In this document: positions 23,095-32,659 of the stretch, one piece after another
How positions within the stretch are numbered: position 1 is the stretch's first letter
Layout of the letters: each line of letters opens with the position of its first letter
Assembly (NCBI GenBank): GCA_900540955.1
Contig: UQIF01000005.1
Span: 21,603-85,602, forward strand
Source of the DNA: an uncultured Olsenella sp.
GTDB taxonomy: Bacteria > Actinomycetota > Coriobacteriia > Coriobacteriales > Atopobiaceae
Direction of reading: 5' to 3'
DNA: 64,000 nt
Made by a program: the position numbers and the translations under genes
The notes under the pieces: model-generated
Database searches by the model: none
Told to the model about the DNA's origin: nothing
What the model saw: only the letters and a program-made list of their open reading frames with translations

Positions 23095-24000
23095 ATGTAC
23101 GAGGACATCATCACCGTGTCGACCGTAACGCTCCGACCCATGTGGGGCCAGAAGGAGCAGAACCTCAACCGGATCCTGGGTTACATGAAGGCGGCAAAAA
23201 AGAAGGGCTCTGACCTCGTGGTCTTCCCTGAGATGGCGCTTACCGCCTACGACGACGAGGCCGAAAAGCCGCTCGAGGAAAAGATGCAGTACAAGCTCGC
23301 CGAGACCGTCCCGGGCCCCTCGACCAACAAGGTCGCCGAGCTTGCCAAGGAGCTCGGCCTGTACGTGGTCATGGGCATGCCGATCAAGGACGCCCAGAAG
23401 CCCGGCACCATCTACAACGGCCTCGCGATCTTCACGCCCGAGGGCCTGGCCGGCGACTACCACAAGATGCACCTTCCGGCGCCCGAGCCCAACTGGGCAA
23501 CGCGCGGCGACAAGCCATTCATCCTCGACACTCCGTGGGGCCCGATCGGCTGTGCCATCTGCTACGACACGTATTGCTTCCCCGAGCTGATGGATTACTA
23601 CGTGGCAAAGGGCTGCCGCATGTACATCAACTCGACGGCGCTCGCGCACTGCCACGGCAAGTGCCTGGGCGACGACACGCTGCGCGCGCAGTGCATCCGC
23701 GAGGGCATCTTCATCGTGTCGTCCAACCTCGGCGGCCTCGACAAGGACAACTATTTTTGGGGCGGCAGCTCCATCCTGGGTCCGTCCGCGAAGACCTGGG
23801 AGCCGCATTACTACGCCGGCATGCCCTTTACCGCAGAGGGCGCCGACGAGGAGGCCATGTACACCGCAACGATCGACCTTTCGCTGGCCACGCGCTTCCT
23901 CTACAAGCACAACCCCGCGGTCAACGGCACCGATTGGCGCCCCGAGAAGTACGTCGGCATGTTCCAGGACGTGCTTGCTGACAAGAGCTTCGGTAAGTAG
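23095..24000 (+). CDS. Carbon-nitrogen hydrolase (nitrilase superfamily)
   Basis: A 301-residue amidase or nitrilase-fold enzyme that hydrolyses non-peptide C-N bonds. The catalytic triad is visible: Glu46 (VFPEMALTAY), Lys124 (DYHKMHL) and Cys156 (GCAICYDTY). I start it at the ATG at 23095, which has AAGGGAG eight bases upstream; the open frame begins earlier but has no such site. The substrate cannot be told from sequence. It stands alone, with a GGGAC repeat element on each side. Confidence 0.88.
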   Translation: MYEDIITVSTVTLRPMWGQKEQNLNRILGYMKAAKKKGSDLVVFPEMALTAYDDEAEKPLEEKMQYKLAETVPGPSTNKVAELAKELGLYVVMGMPIKDAQKPGTIYNGLAIFTPEGLAGDYHKMHLPAPEPNWATRGDKPFILDTPWGPIGCAICYDTYCFPELMDYYVAKGCRMYINSTALAHCHGKCLGDDTLRAQCIREGIFIVSSNLGGLDKDNYFWGGSSILGPSAKTWEPHYYAGMPFTAEGADEEAMYTATIDLSLATRFLYKHNPAVNGTDWRPEKYVGMFQDVLADKSFGK

Positions 24001-24071
24001 GGGAGAGGTCAGACGGACGCAGCGCCCTTCTTGCTGCAAAACTGATCAGTTTTTCTGGAAAGAAGTGCCAA

Positions 24072-24170
24072 CTGGGGACAAAAGGGACGGGGGATTTTGT
24101 CCCAAAACGTGGAGAAGGGGAAAGGACTCTCCACAACTTGGGGCGAAATCCCCCGTCCCTTTTGTCCCAG
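24072..24170. repeat. GGGAC inverted-repeat element, copy 2
   Basis: A 99-bp copy with slightly diverged arms: one extra G near the left end, and TTTTG in place of TTTCG. It lies in the 382-base gap between the nitrilase and EIIA genes. Confidence 0.92.
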
Positions 24171-24270
24171 GAGGGGTACCGTTCGGCGAGAAAAACATGC
24201 CGTTCGGCCGTTGTGCTAGAAACGAGGCCGGCGGAGTGCCAAAATCCGAACTCGAAAAAGAAATGAGGAA

Positions 24271-24302
24271 GGTTACCGAGTCCCTCGGACATGGGCCTAA
24301 CC
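24271..24302 (+). promoter_or_regulatory. Candidate ribonucleic antiterminator (RAT) in the PTS operon leader
   Basis: A 32-base element with a lower stem GGTTA/TAACC (24271-24275 and 24298-24302), an asymmetric internal loop and an upper stem CCGAG-TCC-CTCGG. This matches the general form of RAT sites bound by BglG/LicT proteins. A second hairpin (CGGTGC..GCACCG, about 24311-24343) follows, which could act as the leader terminator. A LicT-type protein is encoded in the same operon. Structure was judged by eye. Confidence 0.4.
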
Positions 24303-24382
24303 AAAGTCTTTCGGTGCCGCTATGCTTTTGTTGCGCGCGCACCGGGTCTTGGTTGGGCTTGATTTATGAAGGGACAAGCAAC

Positions 24383-24895
24383 ATGGGCTTCTTTTCTCGT
24401 TTAATGGGCGGCGGGCACGAGCAGGCGGATAAGGCACCCGAGTTTGAAATCCTCGCCCCTGTTTCCGGAGAACTTGTTCCCCTTGAGAAAACCGCAGACC
24501 CCGTTTTCAGCGGCCGAGCCATGGGCGACGGCGTTGCCGTTGATCCTGACGGCGAGACCGTCCTCGCCCCCGTTTCCGGCACGGTTGCCGCGCTTTTCCC
24601 GACCGGCCACGCCTTCGCCATCTCATCCGACAACAGCTCCGCCCAGGTCATGGTGCACATCGGCATCGACACCGTGAAGCTGAATGGCGAGGGCTTCCAG
24701 ACGCTTGTTGCCCAGGGCGACCACGTTGATGCGGGCCAGCCGGTCGTCAAAATCGACCTTGCGGCCATCCGCGCCGCCGGCTTCGACCCCACGGTCTTCG
24801 TCGTCGTGTGCGAGCGCGCCGAGGGCTCCACGCTGCGCGAGCGCGCCGCCGGCCCCGTCGCCGCCAAAGAACCCGTCAGCTGGCTTTCCGAGTAA
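24383..24895 (+). CDS. crr: PTS glucose-type EIIA component
   Basis: A 170-residue soluble EIIA-Glc family protein that passes phosphate from HPr to the EIIB domain. The phosphorylated histidine is His92 (VMVHIGIDTVKL), with the partner His76 in FPTGHAFAI. The repeated APVSG segments at 25-29 and 62-66 are family hallmarks. The ATG at 24383 (MGFFSRLMGG) follows AAGGGACAAGC. It is the first gene of an alpha-glucoside PTS operon, with the matching EIICB two genes downstream, which lacks its own EIIA. Confidence 0.9.
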   Translation: MGFFSRLMGGGHEQADKAPEFEILAPVSGELVPLEKTADPVFSGRAMGDGVAVDPDGETVLAPVSGTVAALFPTGHAFAISSDNSSAQVMVHIGIDTVKLNGEGFQTLVAQGDHVDAGQPVVKIDLAAIRAAGFDPTVFVVVCERAEGSTLRERAAGPVAAKEPVSWLSE

Positions 24896-24913
24896 ACCCA
24901 CACGGTGAATGCC

Positions 24914-25774
24914 ATGGTAATCAAGCGCGTTTTCAACAATAACGTCGCGATGGTCACTTCCGACGACGGCGCCGAGCTCATCGTGATCGGCAGGGGCCTG
25001 TGCTTTGGCCGCCGCGCCGGCGACCTCGTCGAGGCTTCCTCCGTCGAGAAGACCTACGCCCTGTGCGAGTCCACGGCCAACGACGCCCGCGCCCTCGACC
25101 GGCTGTCCAGCCTGCTCGAGTCCATTCCCGTGATTAACCTGGCGATTTCCGAGGATATCGTCGAGATGCTGCGCGAAGAGCTCGACGTGAACATCGACGA
25201 CGCGATCCTCATCGCGCTCGCCGACCACATCACCCTCGCCCTCGACCGAGAGCGCAAGGGCGTCCCCTGCGAGAACCCGCTGCTCCTCGAGATCCAGCAG
25301 TTCTACCGCAAGGAGTACGGACTCGCCGGCCGCGCGCTCAAGATTATCAAGGATTACCTGGGCATTCAGATGAGCGACGAGGAGCGGGGCTTCATCACCC
25401 TGCACATCGTGAACGCCACCATGCCGCAGCGCGCCGACCGCCTCATCGTCTCGGTCCAGCTCGTCCGCGACGTCCTCGCCATCGTCTCCGACCGCTACCA
25501 GACAACCCTCGACGACACGTCGCTGCCCTACGAGCGCTTCGTCCGGCACCTGCAGTTCTTTGCGCAGCGTGCACTCGACCCTAAGGCTGGCCAAGTCAAG
25601 GACGACACGCTCTTCTTGATTGAGCGAAACAACTATCCAAAGGCCTTCTCGTGCTCAGAGGCTATAGCCGATCACTTGCTCGCCTCGTTTGGCGTGAGCG
25701 TGACCGATGCCGAGAAGAGCTATCTCGCATATCACATTGTTAACTTGCTTGGGGAACCCGGGCCCCGGGCATAG
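24914..25774 (+). CDS. licT: BglG/LicT-family transcriptional antiterminator
   Basis: A 286-residue RNA-binding antiterminator. The CAT RNA-binding domain spans 1-55 (MVIKRVFNNNVAMV), PRD1 about 70-170 with His105 and His164, and PRD2 about 175-280 with His212 and His274. These histidines are phosphorylated by the PTS and control dimerisation and activity. I start at the ATG at 24914, where family members begin; a GTG at 24905 is possible. It lies between the EIIA and EIICB genes and most likely controls this operon through a leader RNA site. Confidence 0.9.
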   Translation: MVIKRVFNNNVAMVTSDDGAELIVIGRGLCFGRRAGDLVEASSVEKTYALCESTANDARALDRLSSLLESIPVINLAISEDIVEMLREELDVNIDDAILIALADHITLALDRERKGVPCENPLLLEIQQFYRKEYGLAGRALKIIKDYLGIQMSDEERGFITLHIVNATMPQRADRLIVSVQLVRDVLAIVSDRYQTTLDDTSLPYERFVRHLQFFAQRALDPKAGQVKDDTLFLIERNNYPKAFSCSEAIADHLLASFGVSVTDAEKSYLAYHIVNLLGEPGPRA

Positions 25775-25879
25775 CGTGCCTGTTCATAGGTTTCAAAGGT
25801 GGGGCCGCCGGCCTCGCCGTGGGCACTTTTGGCTTTTGCGCAGGCTCTACCAAAGGAAAGAAGGAAGGGAGTAAACGCC

Positions 25880-27499
25880 ATGACCACAGAAAAGAAAAAG
25901 CCCAACTTCAAAGGCGCCTTGGAGGTGTTCGCGAAGTCGATCGTCCAGCCGATGATGTACCTTTCGGTTGCCGGCATCCTGCTCATCGTGGGCATCATCC
26001 TTACCAACAAGACCATCTGCGCGATGATTCCCGCGCTCGGCTCCGGCCCGCTCCAGCTCGTGGGCGCCGTCGTCTACCAGTCCCTGATGTTCATCATCAA
26101 CAACCTCTCGATCATCTTCTGCGTGGGCATCGCCGGCGCAATGGCAAAGAAGAACAAGGGCCACGCCTCTCTCATCGCCCTGATGTCCTTCTTCCTGTTC
26201 CTTGAGGCCAACAACATCGTGCTCAGCGCCACCGGCGCCCTCGCCGAGGCGGGCGGCATGCTCGGTCTCGTCGGCACCGGCCAGACCACCGTCATGGGCA
26301 TCCAGGTGCTCGACACCGGCGTCTTCGGCGGCATCATCCTCGGCTGCATCACCGGCGCCGTCTTCAACAAGTTCTCCAACAAGCAGTTCCCCATCGCGCT
26401 TTCGATGTTCTCGGGCGTCCGCTTCCCGTTCCTGATCATGATCCTCATCTCCTGGGTCATGGGCGCGGGCTTCTGCATCGTCTGGTCTCCCGTCCAGGGC
26501 GCCATCTCGTCTCTTGCCGGCATCATCAAGGAGTCGGGCAACATCGGCCTGTTCATCTACGGCATGCTCAACAAGCTGCTCGTTCCCACCGGCCTGCACC
26601 ACCTCGTCTACACCCCGTTCCAGTTCTCTGACGTGGGCGGCACCCTTGCCATGGGCGACCAGATCATCGCCGGCGCCTACCCCATCCGTGTCGCCGAGAT
26701 GGCCATGACCGGCCAGCCCTTCTCCGACAGCACCTACTTCAACAGCTACACCTTCAACAACCTCTGGCCTTACATCGGCATCGGCCTTGCCTTCATCACC
26801 ACCGCGTACAAGGAGAACAAGGAGAAGACCAAGGCGGTCATCATCCCGCTGATCATCACCGCCGTGCTCTCCTGCGTCACCGAGCCCATGGACTTCCTGT
26901 TTGTCTTCGCGGCCCCCGTGCTCTTCGTGATCCACTCCGTTCTCTCCGGCATCTTCGTGGTCCTGCTCAAGGTCCTCTCCGTGCCCGCCTCGACCGCCGG
27001 CGGCATCATCAACATCGTGGTCTCCAACCTGGTCCTCGGCGTGGACAAGACCAACTGGCCGGTGATGCTCGTCCTCGGAGTCGTCGACGCCGCCCTGTAC
27101 TTCTTCCTCTTTACCGTGCTTATCAAGAAGCTCAACCTCCACACCCCCGGCCGCGAGGAGGCCTCCGATCTCGCCGAGTCCGTGGCTGAGGGCGAGGCTG
27201 CGGCTTCCGTCGCCGTCAAGCAGGGCGCCGTCTCTGCGGCACCCGCCGAAGGCGTGGACGCGGGCATCGCCGACCTGGTCGCCGGCCTCGGCGGCAAGGA
27301 CAACATCGAGGAGCTCGAGAACTGCTTCACGCGCCTCCGCGTGAACGTCAAGGACCCGAGCCTCGTCGACGAGACCCTGATCAACCACGTGCCCAACAGC
27401 GGAATCAACCGCAGCGGCAATGACATTCAGATCATCTTCGGCATGAAGGTCGCCGAGATGCGCGACAAGGTCGAGAACGCAATCGAGAAGGAGCAGTAG
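25880..27499 (+). CDS. PTS EIICB permease for maltose/alpha-glucosides
   Basis: A 539-residue membrane protein. The EIIC part has about ten hydrophobic segments (for example YLSVAGILLIVGIILTN), and the EIIB domain at the C-terminus carries the phosphorylated Cys482 (ELENCFTRLRVNV). It resembles the maltose/glucose-type EIICB family (MalX or MalP-like). The ATG at 25880 has GGGAGT upstream. An Ala/Glu-rich linker joins the domains. EIIA is supplied by the gene at 24383. It is followed after three bases by a GH4 hydrolase that would split the imported phosphorylated sugar. Confidence 0.9.
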   Translation: MTTEKKKPNFKGALEVFAKSIVQPMMYLSVAGILLIVGIILTNKTICAMIPALGSGPLQLVGAVVYQSLMFIINNLSIIFCVGIAGAMAKKNKGHASLIALMSFFLFLEANNIVLSATGALAEAGGMLGLVGTGQTTVMGIQVLDTGVFGGIILGCITGAVFNKFSNKQFPIALSMFSGVRFPFLIMILISWVMGAGFCIVWSPVQGAISSLAGIIKESGNIGLFIYGMLNKLLVPTGLHHLVYTPFQFSDVGGTLAMGDQIIAGAYPIRVAEMAMTGQPFSDSTYFNSYTFNNLWPYIGIGLAFITTAYKENKEKTKAVIIPLIITAVLSCVTEPMDFLFVFAAPVLFVIHSVLSGIFVVLLKVLSVPASTAGGIINIVVSNLVLGVDKTNWPVMLVLGVVDAALYFFLFTVLIKKLNLHTPGREEASDLAESVAEGEAAASVAVKQGAVSAAPAEGVDAGIADLVAGLGGKDNIEELENCFTRLRVNVKDPSLVDETLINHVPNSGINRSGNDIQIIFGMKVAEMRDKVENAIEKEQ

Positions 27500-27502
27500 G
27501 AA

Positions 27503-28885
27503 ATGATCATCACTCTGTGCGGCGGCGGGTCCACCTTTACCCCCGGCATCGTCAAGTCCATCGCTCTTCGCAAGGACGAGCTCGAGGTTGACGAGATTCG
27601 CCTTTACGACATCAACGAAGAGCGCCAGCGCAAGATCGGCGTGCTGGTCGACTGGATCTTGCACGAGGACCTCGGCCTGGACATCAAGCTCACGGTGACC
27701 ACCGACAAGGCGACCGCCTTCACCGACGCGAGCTTCGTGTTCGCCCAGATGCGCGTGGGCGGCTACGCGATGCGCGAGCAGGACGAGAAGATCCCGCTGC
27801 GCCACGGCTGCGTCGGCCAGGAGACCTGCGGCTGCGGCGGCCTTGCCTACGGCATGCGCACCATCTTCCCCATGGTCGAGCTCATCGACGACGTCGAGAA
27901 GTACGCAAAGAAGGACTACTGGATCCTCAACTACTCCAACCCCGCGGCCATCGTGTCCGAGGGCTGCCGCGTGCTGCGCCCGAATGCCCGCATCATCAAC
28001 ATCTGCGACATGCCCATCGCCATCATCGACGTGGTCTGCGCCGCGCTCGACATCGAAAAGAAGGACGTCGAGTACGACTACTTCGGCCTCAACCACTTCG
28101 GCTGGTTCACCTCGATTCGCCACAAGGGCGAGGAGGTCCTGCCGCAGCTGCGCGAGTACATCAAGGAGCACCAGATTCTGCTGCCCGACTCCTACCTCAA
28201 GGGCATGGGCTCGCTCATGGCAAAGAAGCCCGAGGAGACCGCCGACGAGCACCCCGAGCAGAACCGCCACACCAAGGGCAGCTGGTACTACGTCTGGAAG
28301 GGCGAGTACGAGATCATGGAGTGCTTCCCGGAGTACCTGCCCAACACCTACCTGAACTACTACCTGCAGCAGAAGGAGTTCGTCGAGCACTCCAACCCCG
28401 AGCGCACCCGCGCGAACGAGGTTGAGGAGACGCGCGAGAAGAACCTCTTCGACGGCATCGACCACTACGAGAAGACCGGCGAGATCGACGAGAGCACGTT
28501 CTACGCAGGCAGCCACGGCGACTGGATTGCCGATCTGGCCATCGCGCTGAAGAACGACACCAAGCAGCGCTTCCTGGTCATCTGCCAGAACAAGGGCGCC
28601 ATCCCCAACATGCCCTACGACGCCATGGTCGAGCTGCCCGCCTACATCGGCAAGAACGGCCCCGAGGTCATCAGCCGCGACAACATCCCGCTGTTCCAGC
28701 AGGGCCTCATGATGCAGCAGCTGAACTCCGAGAAGCTCGTGGTCGAGGCCACCATCGAGGGGTCCTACGAGAAGGCGCTCAAGGCCTTCACGCTGAACAA
28801 GACCGTGCCGTCGATGAAGGTCGCCAAGGAGGTTCTCGACGACATGATCGAGGCCAACAAGGGCTTCTGGCCTGAGCTCAACTAA
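27503..28885 (+). CDS. 6-phospho-alpha-glucosidase, glycoside hydrolase family 4
   Basis: A 460-residue NAD- and metal-dependent GH4 enzyme that cleaves maltose 6-phosphate and related disaccharide phosphates. The N-terminal nucleotide-binding loop (LCGGGSTFTPGIV) is at 5-17. Metal and catalytic residues expected for GlvA-type enzymes are seen: Cys168 and Asp169 (NICDMP), and Asn197 and His198 (LNHFGW). It starts three bases after the EIICB stop, so the operon imports and hydrolyses one class of alpha-glucosides. Close to GlvA/MalH in length and motifs. Confidence 0.92.
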   Translation: MIITLCGGGSTFTPGIVKSIALRKDELEVDEIRLYDINEERQRKIGVLVDWILHEDLGLDIKLTVTTDKATAFTDASFVFAQMRVGGYAMREQDEKIPLRHGCVGQETCGCGGLAYGMRTIFPMVELIDDVEKYAKKDYWILNYSNPAAIVSEGCRVLRPNARIINICDMPIAIIDVVCAALDIEKKDVEYDYFGLNHFGWFTSIRHKGEEVLPQLREYIKEHQILLPDSYLKGMGSLMAKKPEETADEHPEQNRHTKGSWYYVWKGEYEIMECFPEYLPNTYLNYYLQQKEFVEHSNPERTRANEVEETREKNLFDGIDHYEKTGEIDESTFYAGSHGDWIADLAIALKNDTKQRFLVICQNKGAIPNMPYDAMVELPAYIGKNGPEVISRDNIPLFQQGLMMQQLNSEKLVVEATIEGSYEKALKAFTLNKTVPSMKVAKEVLDDMIEANKGFWPELN

Positions 28886-28936
28886 GAGCGAACCCGGGCC
28901 CCGCCTATGCAGTGAGAAGTGCACAGGCGGGGCCTT

Positions 28937-29032
28937 TGGGACAAAAGGGACGGGGGATTTCGTCCCAAATTGTGGAGGCCGGAGAAGGTCTCCTCGCAAT
29001 TTGGGACGAAATCCCCCGTCCCTTTTGTCCCA
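28937..29032. repeat. GGGAC inverted-repeat element, copy 3
   Basis: A 96-bp element with perfect outer arms of about 36 bp. It lies between the convergent GH4 gene and the unknown gene ending at 29036, where it could act as a terminator for both strands. Confidence 0.92.
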
Positions 29033-29035
29033 GGG

Positions 29036-29998
29036 TTACCAGTCGAGGTCGTGCTTCTCGGCGTAGGCGCGGGCATCGGCCTCAAACCAGGCCTGTGCCT
29101 GGCACCAGGCGACGAAGTCGGGCGTGTCTGCGATGATGACCTCGGCCTCGTGGACCGCGGCCATCGCCTCCTCGAAGCTGCCGGGCGCGTAGTCGGGTCG
29201 GTCGGGGAGGTAGACCTCGACAAAGACGGGCCGCATCATCGCGTACGCCGCACCTTGATTGAGCTGGGCGAACCCGCGAAGCGACCTTCGTGCGGCGGGC
29301 GTGCGCTCGAGCTTGTACAGCAGAAGGCAGCGCGCGAGGCTGGTCCAGGCGTTGCCCTGGGTGAAGCGTGCCTCGAGCGCGTTCAAACCTTCCTCGTACT
29401 CGAGCCGTGCATACGCAAGCGCCGCGGTGTTTCGCGCGCCCAGCGGGTCGCCAGCCGATTCCGTGACCCCGAGGACGGAGTTCGCGGTCTCGAGCGCCAT
29501 CTTCCAACAGGCGCAGTCGGCGCAGGTCCGCGAGATGGCGGCGCGCAGGCGAAGCCGCGCCCGGTCCCAGGGGTTGCCCCAGTCGAGCTGCGCAAACGCG
29601 GGCCCGTCCGCGCACTTCTCCTCAAGTTCGCAGAGTGCGTCAAGCAGCTTGTCTGGCCGCCCGACCGTGGCGAGCGTGAGCAGCAGCTGTGCGTCGAGGC
29701 AGTCGGCATCTAACGAAAGCGCGGCCTGACACGCGCCGCGCAGGCTATCGAAGCGCTTGTTGCGCGCGGCCATGTACTGGTCGTCGTCAAGGAGGTCGTC
29801 GTCGCGGGCGGACTCGTTGAACTTGCGCATGGCCTGGGCGAGCAGGGCGAAGGCCCGCTCGGCGTCGTCGTCGATGTAGGCCTCCGGGTTCTGGCGGACG
29901 GCGAGTAGCAGCTCCTCGTACGCGGCGTCAGACAACTGGCCGAGCTTTTGCCTGCGCCTAGAAGCGCACCGAAGAATCAGTTCCTCTTGGAAGTTCAA
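29036..29998 (-). CDS. Unrecognised helical-repeat protein (second gene of a pair)
   Basis: A 320-residue protein with TPR-like helix pairs (ALLAQAMRKFNESARDD, then DADCLDAQLLLTLATVGR and ARCLLLYKLERTPAARRSL). It starts at a TTG at 29998 that overlaps the stop of the preceding gene (TTGA) with GGGAGG 12 bases upstream, so translation is coupled. No catalytic motif is visible. It shows clear relatedness in style and length to the preceding gene, which suggests a duplicated pair. The function is unknown. Confidence 0.6.
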   Translation of the reverse strand: MNFQEELILRCASRRRQKLGQLSDAAYEELLLAVRQNPEAYIDDDAERAFALLAQAMRKFNESARDDDLLDDDQYMAARNKRFDSLRGACQAALSLDADCLDAQLLLTLATVGRPDKLLDALCELEEKCADGPAFAQLDWGNPWDRARLRLRAAISRTCADCACWKMALETANSVLGVTESAGDPLGARNTAALAYARLEYEEGLNALEARFTQGNAWTSLARCLLLYKLERTPAARRSLRGFAQLNQGAAYAMMRPVFVEVYLPDRPDYAPGSFEEAMAAVHEAEVIIADTPDFVAWCQAQAWFEADARAYAEKHDLDW

Positions 29999-31065
29999 AA
30001 CTGCTCGCCTCCCTGCTGGCCGAATTGAGCCTGGATTTGCTCCTCGAGCCTGCGGGCCTCATCGACGGCGGACGGGCGCAGGACGGCCGTGTTCTCGGCG
30101 ATCCAGGTGCCGAGGATGCCGCGGCCCGTGGGGTCGTTGCCTTCTTGGAGCAGCACGACCGATTCGGAGAGCGCGACCACGAGCTCATCCTCGCTGTAGG
30201 GCTGTACGCTCAGGCGCGCGAACTCGCCGTCGGGAAGCTCGTTTTGGCGGATAAGCGCGACCGCGCCGGTGGGGTAGGCGCGCAGCAGGCGGGCCAGTGC
30301 CTCGCGCGCGACCACATGCTTGTGTTTCTTGAAGGCCAAGGCGATGCGGGCGAGGAGCATCCATGCGTCGTTCGCGCCACGGCCGGCGTAGATGGAGGGA
30401 TAGGCGTGCTCGAGCTCGTCGAGCGCGGCTTCGTCCTCGAGCTTTGCGAGGCCGAGCGCGAGCGTGAAGCGCGCGTCGGAGATGTCGGTCGGGTCGAGCG
30501 CGATGAGCCGCCGGGCGAGCTCGACGCTTTGCCGGTTGCGCCCGCAAATGAGCGCAAGCTCGGCCATCGAGGCAATCCAGCGCAGGTAAGGGCGCATGGC
30601 GAGGTCTCCTGCCGCGACAGCGCGCTCGGGCTCGTCGTCGCTTGCGAGCGCTTCGTCGCGGGCTGCCTCGCAGGCCGCCTTCACGCCGGGCTCTTCTTCG
30701 CAGAGAAACTCATAGCGCGCCGTGATGCTGGGGATCTCGGTGGACGAGAGCATGCGCCGGGCGTCGAAACAGTCTGGGTCGAGCGCCGTCGCCTCGAGCA
30801 GCAGGCGCTTGCCCTGTACGACGAGCTCGCCGGCGTGCACCGCGTCGGCGAAGGGCAGCTGGTAGTCGATCAGGTCGGCTGCCTTCGAGACGAGGTGAAA
30901 CGCGCGGTCGGAGTCAGTTTGGGGCAAAGAATCGCGATCGGTCGAGAAGCGCTGCCCGAACCCGGCGAACGCCTTCATGGCGATGCCCGAGTCCTCCCTG
31001 TCGAGCTGGCGAATGAAGCGCAGGCCAAGGCGCTGATAATCTTCCTTGCGTGCGTCGTGCGCCAT
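29995..31065 (-). CDS. Unrecognised helical-repeat protein (first gene of a pair)
   Basis: A 356-residue protein starting at the ATG at 31065, which has GGGAGG six bases upstream. Segments such as GKRLLLEATALDPDCFDARR and ELARRLIALDPTDISDARF are TPR-like; FKKHKHVVAREALARLLRAYP is another helix pair. There is no signal peptide and no enzyme motif. It forms a coupled pair with the following gene. Proteins of this type are common in Collinsella relatives but I know no function. Confidence 0.6.
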   Translation of the reverse strand: MAHDARKEDYQRLGLRFIRQLDREDSGIAMKAFAGFGQRFSTDRDSLPQTDSDRAFHLVSKAADLIDYQLPFADAVHAGELVVQGKRLLLEATALDPDCFDARRMLSSTEIPSITARYEFLCEEEPGVKAACEAARDEALASDDEPERAVAAGDLAMRPYLRWIASMAELALICGRNRQSVELARRLIALDPTDISDARFTLALGLAKLEDEAALDELEHAYPSIYAGRGANDAWMLLARIALAFKKHKHVVAREALARLLRAYPTGAVALIRQNELPDGEFARLSVQPYSEDELVVALSESVVLLQEGNDPTGRGILGTWIAENTAVLRPSAVDEARRLEEQIQAQFGQQGGEQF

Positions 31066-31366
31066 GCTCGCCTCCCGGTGGATCGCCCTTCTTGCCAAAC
31101 GATGATTTACCAATTCTACAATCGATAAATATTAGCAGGGTAAAGAACAATACCCTCTTCCAATCAGGCTAAAACCGTTTACGAGTTCGCAAGCGGTAGT
31201 CAGTTTCGAATAGGTAAACCGGTGATATGCTAAGCGCGTCTGAGCAGAGGGGATGTTCAAACATCGCTTAGACATGGTTCCTTTTTCTAGCCGATGAGCG
31301 GCGCCGCGTGCGCGCGGCGGCTCTGGAAATCCGGCACGGGGGTGCCGGCACGGAATTGGAGGAGTT
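31066..31366. other. Intergenic promoter region before the alcohol dehydrogenase
   Basis: About 300 bases between divergent genes, AT-rich from 31,100 to 31,240, which fits promoters in both directions. A hairpin CCGGCAC-4 bases-GTGCCGG lies at 31331-31348, 12 bases ahead of the ribosome-binding site of the dehydrogenase gene, and might affect its translation. No gene is seen. Confidence 0.4.
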
Positions 31367-32590
31367 ATGGGACGTTTTACCAACCCGCGCGACCTGTACT
31401 TTGGTGAGGGCGCCCGCCACGAGGTCAAGAACTTCAAGGGCAAGAAGGCCATCATCGTCTCCGGCGGCAGCTCCATGCGTCGCGGCGGTTTCCTGCAGGA
31501 CGTCGAGGCCGACCTTAAGGCAGCCGGCATGGAGGTCCAGCTCTTCGAGGGCGTCGAGTCCGATCCTTCCATCGAGACCGTCATGAAGGGCGCGGCCGCC
31601 ATGCGCGACTTCGAGCCCGACTGGATCGTCGCCATTGGCGGCGGCTCCCCGATCGACGCCGCGAAGGCCATGTGGGTCTTCTACGAGTATCCCGAGGAGT
31701 CCTTCGAGAACATCATCCAGCCGTTCTCCTTCCCGGAGCTGCGCCAGAAGGCCAAGTTCTGCGCCATCTCCTCGACCTCCGGCACCGCTACCGAGGTCAC
31801 CGCGTTCTCCGTCATCACCGACTACGCCAAGGGCATCAAGTACCCGCTGGCCGACTTCAACATCACGCCTGACGTGGCCATCGTCGACCCCGAGCTCACC
31901 TACACCATGCCCGCCAAGCTCTGCGCCCACACCGGCATGGACGCGCTGACCCACTGCATGGAGGCTTACGTCTCGACCTTCGCCTCCATGTTCACCGACG
32001 CCAACGCGCTGCACGGCATCCGCGAGATCGTTGAGTGGCTGCCCAAGTCCTACACCGGCGACCATGAGGCCCGTCAGCACATGCACGAGGCTCAGTGCAT
32101 CGCCGGTATCGCCTTCTCCTCGGGCCTGCTCGGCATCGTTCACTCCATGGCTCACAAGACCGGTGCTGCCTTCGAGAACGGCCACATCATCCATGGTGCC
32201 GCTAACGCCATGTACCTGGGCAAGGTCATCCAGTGGAACTCCAAGGATCCCCGTGCTGCCGAGCGTTACGCCTACGTGGCCAAGGAGATCCTGCATCTTC
32301 CCGGCGAGACCAACGAGGAGCTCATCGCCGCGCTCGTCCAGAAGATTCGCGACCTCAACGACCAGCTCAACATTCCGCAGTCCATCAAGGATTACGCGAA
32401 TGGTGGCGTGAAGGTCGACGCCGAGAACCCGCAGATGGTCTCCGAGGAGGAGTTCCTCGCGAAGCTCCCCGAGATCGCCGCGAACGCCGAGCAGGACGCC
32501 TGCACGCCGGAGAACCCGCGCGAGACCAAGGCCGCCGACTTCGAGAAGATCCTCAAGGCCTGCTACTACGACACCGACATCGACTTCTAA
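31367..32590 (+). CDS. Iron-containing alcohol dehydrogenase
   Basis: A 407-residue family III (iron-type) alcohol dehydrogenase, reducing aldehydes or oxidising alcohols with NAD(P). The nucleotide-binding loop GGGSPIDAAKAM is at about 91-102, and metal-binding residues are expected in HTGMDALTHCMEAY and in GIVHSMAHKTG with HIIHGAANA after it. Length and motifs fit butanol or 1,3-propanediol dehydrogenase relatives. The ATG has GGAGG five bases upstream. Codon use is strongly biased toward C-ending codons, suggesting high expression in fermentation. Confidence 0.9.
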   Translation: MGRFTNPRDLYFGEGARHEVKNFKGKKAIIVSGGSSMRRGGFLQDVEADLKAAGMEVQLFEGVESDPSIETVMKGAAAMRDFEPDWIVAIGGGSPIDAAKAMWVFYEYPEESFENIIQPFSFPELRQKAKFCAISSTSGTATEVTAFSVITDYAKGIKYPLADFNITPDVAIVDPELTYTMPAKLCAHTGMDALTHCMEAYVSTFASMFTDANALHGIREIVEWLPKSYTGDHEARQHMHEAQCIAGIAFSSGLLGIVHSMAHKTGAAFENGHIIHGAANAMYLGKVIQWNSKDPRAAERYAYVAKEILHLPGETNEELIAALVQKIRDLNDQLNIPQSIKDYANGGVKVDAENPQMVSEEEFLAKLPEIAANAEQDACTPENPRETKAADFEKILKACYYDTDIDF

Positions 32591-32659
32591 GTCGCCGTCG
32601 CGCATAGCCTGCAAAGAAGCGCGCTCCGCCCTCCCTCCTCGGAGAGCGGGGCGCGTTTT

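Noticed and set aside
25847..28999. 1050-codon minus-strand open frame
   Set aside because: It is the shadow of the EIICB and GH4 genes; its His/Glu/Asp/Val-rich make-up comes from reading biased codons backwards.
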